Assembly (NCBI GenBank): GCA_964556425.1
Contig: CAZKWC010000098.1
Span: 1-7,684, forward strand
Source: JALQUL01 sp964556425
GTDB taxonomy: Bacteria > Pseudomonadota > Gammaproteobacteria > Burkholderiales > Burkholderiaceae_C
DNA length: 7,684 bases
Reading direction: 5' to 3'
Position 1 is the first letter of the stretch, and each line of letters starts with the position of its first letter. The notes beneath the pieces are model-generated. The model was given only the letters and a program-made list of their open reading frames with translations, was not told the origin of the DNA and ran no database searches. Both the position numbers and the translations under genes were made by a program. Positions 1 to 4,946 of the stretch are shown here, one piece after another.

Positions 1-458
1 CGCCTTAAAGCGATTGCTTGTTGGAAATAAGGATGAGCCTCAAAAGCTTTGACTTCTTCAGCTGTCATGGGGCCGCCTTGTAGTTTTAAAGACAACATGG
101 AGGCATCTGAAATTAAGTCTAAATAGCCTTTTTCTACTGCTGCCAGGTAACGCTTAGCAGCAACATGTAGCAAAATAGGTTCAGTGACATCGGGGCCAAA
201 ATATTGCGACAACCATACCGAGCCCAATGATTCATGCTGGGTGTCAATTCCTTGGTCGGCGATATCGGCGGGTAAATCGTGGACTAAATGACCAATATCG
301 TGCAAATAGGCTGCGACAATTTGCGACGTAGAAGCGCCGTCACGTTGTGCAAAATAAGCGCATTGCAGGGCATGCTCTATTTGACTCACTCCCTCGCCAT
401 AAGTTTCGTGTCCACGCTTTTCAAATGCTTGGTTAATAAGTTGTATAGCTTGAGACAC
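1..458 (-). CDS. PhnZ/TmpB-type HD-domain phosphonate oxygenase (partial, C-terminus off window)
   Basis: Translating the minus strand from a GTG at 458 gives 152 complete codons with no stop before the window edge. The product has an HD-domain metal site: His29 in a QIEHAL segment, His53-Asp54 in a LHDIGH motif, His75 in the QHES segment and His98 in the LHVAAKRY segment. This order and spacing match the mixed-valent di-iron oxygenases PhnZ and TmpB, which cleave the C-P bond of a 1-hydroxyphosphonate made by a 2-oxoglutarate dioxygenase partner. Tyr20 and Glu22 lie where that family has iron-capping and substrate-binding residues. The LQGGPM segment (about residues 129-134) is also typical of the phosphonate-associated HD family. 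The last metal-ligand Asp should lie just past the edge; relatives are about 190 residues. An in-frame TAG four codons upstream and an AGGAG site fix the start. The substrate is not decided by sequence alone. The family call is firm, and the oxygenase function is inferred from it. Confidence 0.88.
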   Translation of the reverse strand, partial: MSQAIQLINQAFEKRGHETYGEGVSQIEHALQCAYFAQRDGASTSQIVAAYLHDIGHLVHDLPADIADQGIDTQHESLGSVWLSQYFGPDVTEPILLHVAAKRYLAAVEKGYLDLISDASMLSLKLQGGPMTAEEVKAFEAHPYFQQAIALR

Positions 459-464
459 ACAAGG

Positions 465-469
465 CTCCT
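465..469 (-). promoter_or_regulatory. Ribosome binding site fixing a GTG start
   Basis: AGGAG reads on the minus strand six bases before the GTG at 458. An in-frame TAG at 470-468 overlaps it, so no longer start is possible. This supports GTG as the real start of the HD-domain oxygenase. Confidence 0.8.
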
Positions 470-492
470 AAAGAGTGAAAAACATATAGATA

Positions 493-508
493 TTTGCTTT
501 GAAGCAAA
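493..508. repeat. 16-bp dyad in the leader of the HD oxygenase gene
   Basis: TTTGCTTTGAAGCAAA has 7-bp arms that match exactly around a 2-bp centre, 35 bp upstream of the GTG start. Eleven bases of it (TTTGCTTTGAA, 493-503) recur inverted as TTCAAAGCAAA at 588-598, just after the small Cys-protein gene. It could be an operator for the HD-oxygenase gene or part of a structured leader. As a minus-strand RNA hairpin it has a 6-bp stem with no immediate U-run, so it is a poor intrinsic terminator. The role is unknown. Confidence 0.4.
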
Positions 509-602
509 CTCCATTTTAATGAGCTTCACCCCTTTAGTAAACCTTTGCACCTCTTTTAATTGAATGATTTTTTATACATTTTCACCATTCAAAGCAAAGC
601 GA

Positions 603-845
603 TTAATGCTCGTGGCGCATGCCACAATATTTGCCAATTGCCAATCCTTTACAGGCAGCTTGTAATTGCTTTTGACACACTTCATGACTCTTGCCAGACT
701 CTAAACAAAGGGCAGCGCCTTGATGCGCTGCAGCCATTGCTTTGTGCTGTTTAATGTCGGCTTGCACTTCCGCATCTAAGGCGGGAGTAGCCGCCATACT
801 TGCCATAGAAATGGTGATTAATAGGCCGCTTATCCATTTTTTCAT
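603..845 (-). CDS. Small exported four-cysteine protein, last gene of the Fur/ABC operon
   Basis: This is an 80-residue protein with a clear signal peptide: Lys2-Lys3, a hydrophobic core at about residues 4-18, and likely cleavage near the AMAA-type run at residues 15-19. The mature part of about 60 residues is Ala- and Gln-rich and predicted helical. It has four cysteines at 47, 57, 65 and 74 (CX9C, X7, CX8C) and ends in a His-Glu-His tail, with more His at 34, 41 and 54. The ATG directly follows the TAA of the permease (TAAATG), and GAGGA six bases upstream, inside the permease end, is a good ribosome binding site. It is therefore almost certainly co-transcribed and translationally coupled. 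I do not recognise the family. The spacing fits a helical hairpin pinned by two disulfides, or a metal site. The operon suggests a periplasmic partner of the ABC permease, possibly metal-related. Function is inferred from context only. Confidence 0.8.
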   Translation of the reverse strand: MKKWISGLLITISMASMAATPALDAEVQADIKQHKAMAAAHQGAALCLESGKSHEVCQKQLQAACKGLAIGKYCGMRHEH

Positions 846-2051
846 TTAAGTCCTCTTTTGTAACACTAATAAAACATTCATTCGGTAAACACTTATTGCG
901 GGTACACAGGCCGCCACCAAAGCAATAACAATGGCGATAATGGGTATTGACCATAGCTCTATTGGCCAATTAAATGCGGCCAATAAAAGACTACCTTCCA
1001 GCGCCAGCATTTTGGCAGCGACTACTACCATGAGCTGACCCAATAACAAACCAATTAAATTGGCTACTAAAGCCAATACCAATGATTCTGACAAAACAAT
1101 CCAAGCCATTTTGGGTGCGCTTGCGCCCAACATTCTTAATAAGGCTAAATCCTGTTGTCTTTCTTTTAATGAACCCCACAAGGCAATAAATACACTTAAA
1201 CAAGCTGTTAATAATAAAACGCCGGCAAAGGCCTGTAACACATCAGTGCCCACTCCTAACATGCTTAATAAACGGGTGATTTCAAGCGCCGGAGCAGCTG
1301 CTTGCATTTGAGTTTTGGTATTAACAAATCTTGGAAAACTAAGCGCTGCCATGGGTGTTTTATATTGCACCAAGGCCATGGTCACTTCACGTTCTTGCTT
1401 TAACAGCTCAAGGTCTTGGGCATCAACTGCCATCTCGTCTTCATGCACTTTCCAGACGGACTCTAGCGAAGTTAAAATCAAATTATCAATACTGGCTTGT
1501 TTGGGTTTTAATATACCAACCACTCGATAGACTGACTTTTCATGGGTATGCCCACCTTCAGACAAACCATGGCTACCTAAAAACTCATCACCTATTTTTA
1601 AAGCCATTTTTTGAGCTACGTTTGCTCCTAACACAGCTTGCATGGGGCCATCCCAAATTTGGCCTGCCTGTAACTGGGCCTCATAAAATGACAAATAATC
1701 AGGGCTGCTTCCAACAATTCGATAGGAGCTGTAGCTGTCGCCTAAACTAATGGGCACCACCCTTGCCACCATAGGATGCGTTTTTAATTCTTGTACGGCA
1801 CTTAAGGCCACATTTCCTGGTGGTACATCAATCTGAAAAACTCCAGACAAAATCAACTGCATAGGACTGCCTTTAGCCCCCACCACCACATCAATTCCAG
1901 CTATTTCTTTTTCAAAAGCTTGGCTAATTTGATGATTCATCAGCATTAAAAAACTCATGGTGGCTAATGCCAAACTAAGCAACACCAAATTGAGAAGTGT
2001 AGTAAGTGGCTTAGCCCACAAATAGGCCCAGCTTAAACGCCAACTATTCAT
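846..2051 (-). CDS. MacB/FtsX-type ABC transporter permease
   Basis: This is a 401-residue inner-membrane protein with MacB/LolC/FtsX topology. One helix lies at about 16-38, followed by a large periplasmic domain at about 40-265 and three helices at about 272-294, 315-345 and 368-390. The cytoplasmic loop after the second helix carries LLRMLGA (304-310), the coupling segment that contacts the ATPase in FtsX-type permeases. These systems are usually mechanotransmitters that drive periplasmic or lipoprotein events, not channels. The periplasmic domain has a DVVVGAKGSPMQL block (54-66) and a His-containing loop (H161, H168, H170), followed by VHEDE at 202-206. This domain pattern matches permeases I know from metal-regulated operons, including those next to ZrgA-like zinc proteins; that link is inference. 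The start overlaps the ATPase stop as ATGA, with GAGG seven bases upstream. The small Cys-protein gene follows directly. Exact substrate unknown. Confidence 0.9.
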   Translation of the reverse strand: MNSWRLSWAYLWAKPLTTLLNLVLLSLALATMSFLMLMNHQISQAFEKEIAGIDVVVGAKGSPMQLILSGVFQIDVPPGNVALSAVQELKTHPMVARVVPISLGDSYSSYRIVGSSPDYLSFYEAQLQAGQIWDGPMQAVLGANVAQKMALKIGDEFLGSHGLSEGGHTHEKSVYRVVGILKPKQASIDNLILTSLESVWKVHEDEMAVDAQDLELLKQEREVTMALVQYKTPMAALSFPRFVNTKTQMQAAAPALEITRLLSMLGVGTDVLQAFAGVLLLTACLSVFIALWGSLKERQQDLALLRMLGASAPKMAWIVLSESLVLALVANLIGLLLGQLMVVVAAKMLALEGSLLLAAFNWPIELWSIPIIAIVIALVAACVPAISVYRMNVLLVLQKRT

Positions 2052-2764
2052 GCTTTGGCCTCTTGATGTTTTTTAGTGCTTGGATTGGCACTTTGCTGAG
2101 AGCTTGGTTTTTGCAAGGCCATTTGAAATAGTTTTAGCTCAGTTGTGTTTTGTTCTTGAATAAAACTGGCTACCCTTGAATCATGGGTAGCAATGACCAA
2201 ACTGGCACTCTGTTGCTGAGCCGTTTTGACTAATAAGTGAATAGCAGCAAAAGCAGATTCATCATCTAAACTGGCACTGGGCTCATCTGCTAATATGACT
2301 TTTGGTTTTAACAACACTGCTCTTGCCAATGCGACTCTTTGGGCTTGCCCGCCCGATAATTGATTGGGATAGCGCTTGGTTAACTCTGCAATACCCAGCG
2401 CACTTAAGCATTCTTGAATAGCTTGAGCTTGATAACTTTGACCAGCCGCCCATTGAGCCAAAGCGAGGTTTTTTTCTACTGTTAAAGCCTGACTTAAATG
2501 AAGACTTTGCGGTAAAAAACCAATATTTTTAGCGCGCCATGTGTCGGCTTGAAGCGTTTTTAATTGACCTATTGATTGACCTGCAACTTGTATACTGCCT
2601 GTGCTTGGTAGGAGCAGGCCTGCTGCTAAGGCTAACCAGGTAGATTTACCACAACCAGAAGGCCCTGTTAATAAGAGTATGCCTCCTTGCGGTAAGTCTA
2701 AGTCTGGAAAACTTAATTGGGTACTTGGGTTATAGCTATAGCTCAATGCCTTTGTTTGTATCAT
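2048..2764 (-). CDS. LolD/MacB-like ABC transporter ATPase
   Basis: This is a 238-residue nucleotide-binding subunit with every catalytic element. Walker A GPSGCGKST is at 34-42, the Q-loop Gln at 86, signature LSGGQAQR at 136-143, Walker B VILADEP at 156-162, the D-loop SLD at 165-167 and the H-loop His at 194. The length and the GFLPQ Q-loop fit the LolD/MacB group that pairs with FtsX-type permeases. The C-terminal 30 residues or so are Gln-, Ser- and Lys-rich and probably disordered. An ATG ten codons upstream at 2794 is in frame but lies inside the regulator gene and lacks a good site. The ATG at 2764 overlaps the regulator stop (ATGA) and has AGGAG five bases upstream, so I take it as the start. 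The product should form a dimer with the downstream permease. There are no missing residues or frameshifts. Confidence 0.93.
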   Translation of the reverse strand: MIQTKALSYSYNPSTQLSFPDLDLPQGGILLLTGPSGCGKSTWLALAAGLLLPSTGSIQVAGQSIGQLKTLQADTWRAKNIGFLPQSLHLSQALTVEKNLALAQWAAGQSYQAQAIQECLSALGIAELTKRYPNQLSGGQAQRVALARAVLLKPKVILADEPSASLDDESAFAAIHLLVKTAQQQSASLVIATHDSRVASFIQEQNTTELKLFQMALQKPSSQQSANPSTKKHQEAKA

Positions 2765-3252
2765 TGCAGCTCCTGTTGTGCACAGTCCGTACAAACACCA
2801 TTTAACGTAAGCTGATAAGAAACATTTTGATAACCAAGACTGGCTAAATGTTGGCTAGCATTAGCGGCTGCTTTAGATAAATCTAAGGCTTCTTGCTGTA
2901 TCACTTGACTAATAGAGCTGTCTTTTTGACAACTTTGACAGTGAAAAAATGGTGTATTTTTAATCGTTGCGGGCATTAGTTGATAACTACGCACTCGATT
3001 CATATCGACCCGACAAAGCAATAAACTGACTTGGGTGAGCCTGTCAATTAATCGATAAAGTGTGACCTTATCAACTGCCGAGTCGAGCATTAAATTCATT
3101 TGATCTTGTAATTGTGCATGACTAAAAGCAATATTGGGATGAGCTAAAAAAAAGCCCAATACCATTCGAGAAAGCGCAGTTTTTCTTAAGCCATGTGCTT
3201 TTAATAAATCATCAATGGATTGAATTAAATTTTGTGTAGAGAGGTCATTCAT
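2761..3252 (-). CDS. Fur-family (Zur-like) transcriptional regulator
   Basis: This is a 163-residue winged-helix regulator. The recognition helix is in DKVTLYRLIDRL (61-72), equivalent to the TVYRTL helix of Fur and Zur. The structural zinc site has two CxxC pairs: Cys105/Cys108 in HCQSC, and Cys154/Cys157 in GVCTDC near the C-terminus. Total length fits Zur/Fur. The regulatory metal ligands are not canonical: there is no HHHDH motif, and positions matching the Zur sensing His and Glu look replaced (roughly Lys98 and Ser113), while Cys80 and His104 are possible substitutes. It is first in the operon and overlaps the ATPase gene by ATGA, so it probably autoregulates the operon. The start at 3252 has only a weak GGA upstream. 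Zinc sensing is plausible from the family and the operon but is not shown; another metal is possible. Confidence 0.88.
   Translation of the reverse strand: MNDLSTQNLIQSIDDLLKAHGLRKTALSRMVLGFFLAHPNIAFSHAQLQDQMNLMLDSAVDKVTLYRLIDRLTQVSLLLCRVDMNRVRSYQLMPATIKNTPFFHCQSCQKDSSISQVIQQEALDLSKAAANASQHLASLGYQNVSYQLTLNGVCTDCAQQELQ
2770..2774 (-). promoter_or_regulatory. Ribosome binding site choosing the ATPase start
   Basis: AGGAG reads on the minus strand five bases before the ATG at 2764, inside the end of the Fur-like gene. It favours this start over the in-frame ATG at 2794 and indicates coupling of the two genes. Confidence 0.75.
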
Positions 3253-3291
3253 TTGTTGTTATCCATTCAATAGTTTGCTTTTGCCAACATG

Positions 3292-3299
3292 GTTATAAC
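3292..3299. promoter_or_regulatory. Possible Zur/Fur-type operator core
   Basis: GTTATAAC is an exact 8-bp palindrome 40 bp upstream of the Fur-like start. Known proteobacterial Zur boxes contain GTTATA/TATAAC half-sites, so this could be the autoregulatory site. The flanks are not symmetric, and an 8-bp palindrome is expected by chance fairly often in AT-rich DNA, so this is weak. Confidence 0.25.
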
Positions 3300-3480
3300 T
3301 GGCCTTTAAATTTGATATTTACAGCTACTCTCATCATCACCATTTTTAAAACTCAGCCGCTCGTACACTTAGATTCAAGCTGTTTTTGCTTGTTCCATAA
3401 GAGAACGGTTTTAAAAAGTTAATTATTTATCTATTTATCTTATGCATAGCTTTATTTTATTGATCAGCATCATCAAGACG

Positions 3481-3532
3481 TAACGCAATTTATTTGCATT
3501 ACATTGTACACTATTGCAACTAAATTGCGTTA
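3481..3532. repeat. Long inverted repeat next to the TlpA-type start codon
   Basis: The arms 3481-3498 and 3515-3532 pair at 17 of 18 positions, including a perfect 12-bp outer part (TAACGCAATTTA with TAAATTGCGTTA). The 16-base loop contains TGTACA. The repeat ends 7 bases before the ATG at 3540. In RNA it would make a strong hairpin just ahead of a start that lacks a Shine-Dalgarno site; in DNA it could be a paired operator for a regulator. No U-run follows, so it is not a typical terminator. Confidence 0.65.
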
Positions 3533-3539
3533 TTAAATT

Positions 3540-4361
3540 ATGTTATCTATTTCTATTGGGCCATTTGCTTTTCCTGCCAACAGCTTACTTCTTTTTATTT
3601 CTGCTTATTTGGCTTATTTTTTCTTGTTAAGAAACAAAGGTCAAGACAAAGCCTTTTTAGAAAAGCTTTTTTGGACTACGTTGGTAATCGCATTGGTTTC
3701 TGCCAGATTGGTCTATTTAGCACTGCATTTTGATAGTTATAAGCAGTCAATCTGGGCCATTTTTGATATTCGTGATGGTGGTTGGTGGAGCCCTGCGGGA
3801 GTAGTGAGTTCGCTACTTTTTGTAACTTGGGCGATGTGGCGCCATGCTTTGTTCAGAAAAACCTTATTTTTAGCTTATTTGCTTTCTGTTGGCACTTGGA
3901 GCCTTGGCAGTGGGTGGCTCCATTATTTACAAACAGCTAACAGCTTAGAGCAAGCCAATAAGATTTCTCTGGTGTCTTTTGCCGACTCAGGCACTCAAAC
4001 CTTGCCTACGATTATTGCCAGCAAGCCCAGTGTGATTAATTTATGGGCAAGTTGGTGTGGTCCTTGTAAACAAGAAATGCCTTATTTTGCTAAGTTACAA
4101 AAAAAATATCCTCAAGTTGAATTTGTGTTTGTTAACCAAGCTGAAAAACCTGCCGCTATTCAACGATATTTGGCACAACAGAGTTTTCAAATTAAAGGTA
4201 TTTGGCTAGATGCACAGGGTCAGTTAGGCCCAGCAGTCGGCTCTAATGGTTTACCTACCACTTTATTTGTTGATGCCAAAGGCAATTTAGTCAACGCCCA
4301 TTTTGGAACACTTAACGAGGCGGCTTTAGATGCTGCTATTCAAAACTTATTAACTGAATAA
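3540..4361 (+). CDS. Membrane-anchored TlpA-family thiol:disulfide protein with Lgt-like N-terminal domain
   Basis: This is a 273-residue two-part protein. Residues 1-130 form about four membrane helices (roughly 12-30, 43-63, 84-100 and 106-128). The ARLVY and DIRDGGWWSPAG segments resemble the N-terminal half of prolipoprotein diacylglyceryl transferase (Lgt). The Lgt catalytic half, with its GRxGNFxNGE signature, is absent, and the family His is not at the SPAG position, so Lgt activity is unlikely and the segment probably serves as an anchor or docking domain. Residues 140-273 are a TlpA/ResA-type thioredoxin fold with WASWCGPCK (Cys173, Cys176) and the cis-Pro in GLPTT (Pro239), expected in the periplasm. 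It likely reduces or isomerises disulfides of exported proteins. An in-frame TAA at 3534 leaves ATG 3540 as the only normal start, yet no Shine-Dalgarno precedes it. It is monocistronic and divergent from the Fur/ABC operon. Automated labels may wrongly call it Lgt. Confidence 0.85.
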   Translation: MLSISIGPFAFPANSLLLFISAYLAYFFLLRNKGQDKAFLEKLFWTTLVIALVSARLVYLALHFDSYKQSIWAIFDIRDGGWWSPAGVVSSLLFVTWAMWRHALFRKTLFLAYLLSVGTWSLGSGWLHYLQTANSLEQANKISLVSFADSGTQTLPTIIASKPSVINLWASWCGPCKQEMPYFAKLQKKYPQVEFVFVNQAEKPAAIQRYLAQQSFQIKGIWLDAQGQLGPAVGSNGLPTTLFVDAKGNLVNAHFGTLNEAALDAAIQNLLTE

Positions 4362-4374
4362 TTGTCTTCAGTAA

Positions 4375-4436
4375 GGGGGTTTGCTTGTTGGCATCAAGTT
4401 GCTGGGCTTCTTTTGAGATTTGATGCATTACCCCCC
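4375..4436. repeat. Nested inverted repeat with G5/C6 ends between convergent genes
   Basis: GGGGG at 4375-4379 can pair with the C-run at 4431-4436. Inside it, GCATCAA (4391-4397) pairs exactly with TTGATGC (4420-4426). The structure starts 13 bases after the TlpA-type stop codon, so it may help end that transcript, but no T-run follows. The G/C runs stand out against the AT-rich surroundings. Confidence 0.4.
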
Positions 4437-4442
4437 TCAGTC

Positions 4443-4458
4443 CCCCCTTGCCAGGGGG
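4443..4458. repeat. CCCCCT/AGGGGG hairpin element
   Basis: CCCCCTTGCCAGGGGG forms a 6-bp stem around TGCC. It follows a CCCCCCTCAGT segment, a layout like the small C-run/G-run intergenic palindromes scattered in many bacterial genomes. Neither strand has a T-run after the stem. It may be a dispersed repeat copy or an atypical bidirectional terminator between convergent genes; other copies cannot be seen in this window. Confidence 0.45.
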
Positions 4459-4501
4459 CATGAAAGAATCTTCGTTCTTATTAAGACATGTGGGTCTATT
4501 T

Positions 4502-4529
4502 TTGTTCTCGCCTACTAAGAAGAGAACAA
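4502..4529. repeat. 8-bp inverted repeat near the end of the right-hand operon
   Basis: TTGTTCTC (4502-4509) and GAGAACAA (4522-4529) are exact complements around a 12-base loop, 26 bases beyond the stop of the small membrane-protein gene. It is the best stem downstream of that operon, but on the minus strand it is followed by AAATAG and not by a T-run. It could be a processing or 3'-end stabilising hairpin rather than a classic terminator. Confidence 0.4.
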
Positions 4530-4554
4530 GCTTCAGTCACTGGGATTAAAGCAA

Positions 4555-4935
4555 TCAACGGTTTTTTAGTAAAAATACAGCTATAACAGCTACGCAGACG
4601 GCATCAAAAATACCTGCTAAATGCATACCCTGCAAGCCATCAGTTTGCCAATTTATGGCAATTAAAGCCACCAGGGCCAATTTTTCTAGGGCAACTAATA
4701 CCAATACTGGTTTTCTTTGAATCGGTTGCTGTGCAGCCCATATCAACAATAAGCCCATACAAAAGGCCATCATGCCCCAATGCTGAGCAAATAATATGGC
4801 TGCAGGCTCTTGTAGTTGTATTTGACTAAGAGCGAGCCCTTGTTGTGGCAAAAAAAACTGCAGTATTGGACTCATGGTGATGAGTCCTGCTGCATAACTA
4901 AAATATTGGAACCATTTGGCTTTGTCTTGTTGCAT
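4555..4935 (-). CDS. Small four-helix inner-membrane protein, third gene of the symporter operon
   Basis: This 126-residue protein has about four hydrophobic segments, at roughly 13-30, 45-66, 77-95 and 103-122, and no obvious catalytic motif. Recognisable features are an AQHWGMMAF segment (50-58), where His51 and Trp52 begin the second helix, and an EKLALVAL stretch (84-91) in the third. I do not recognise a named family; this helix pattern occurs in small uncharacterised membrane proteins near metabolic enzymes. It starts 11 bases after the amidohydrolase stop with no clear Shine-Dalgarno site, so it probably depends on coupling with the upstream gene. Possible roles are an accessory to the symporter or an independent envelope protein, but the sequence gives no direct clue. 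There is no signal peptide beyond the first helix and no sign of truncation. Confidence 0.75.
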   Translation of the reverse strand: MQQDKAKWFQYFSYAAGLITMSPILQFFLPQQGLALSQIQLQEPAAILFAQHWGMMAFCMGLLLIWAAQQPIQRKPVLVLVALEKLALVALIAINWQTDGLQGMHLAGIFDAVCVAVIAVFLLKNR

Positions 4936-4946
4936 ATGAGTGTTTT

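Larger units (their letters stand above)
3253..3539. other. Divergent intergenic region between the Fur/ABC operon and the TlpA-type gene
   Basis: This 287-bp AT-rich spacer must hold promoters for both directions, but I could not find a convincing -35/-10 pair on either strand. It contains the 8-bp palindrome GTTATAAC (3292-3299), a tandem ATTTATCT repeat (3425-3440), a short TTGAT/ATCAA dyad (3460-3476) and the long inverted repeat at 3481-3532. No ORF or RNA gene is evident. Confidence 0.6.

Noticed and set aside
560..592. Possible terminator of the Fur/ABC operon (TTGAATG/CATTCAA stem)
   Set aside because: The stem is only 7 bp and AT-rich with a 19-base loop, and just two T bases follow it on the minus strand.
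288..754. Two plus-strand open frames (288-563 and 560-754)
   Set aside because: They are antisense to the HD oxygenase and the small Cys-protein genes, whose coding evidence (motifs, signal peptide, good ribosome sites) is much stronger.
1355..1750. 131-codon plus-strand open frame inside the permease gene
   Set aside because: It lies fully antisense to a well-supported ABC permease, has no ribosome binding site or recognisable domain, and its composition fits a shadow frame.
4431..4458. G-quadruplex from the G-runs on the minus strand
   Set aside because: Only two adjacent long G-runs plus hairpin-paired runs are present; four separate runs on one strand with short loops are not seen.
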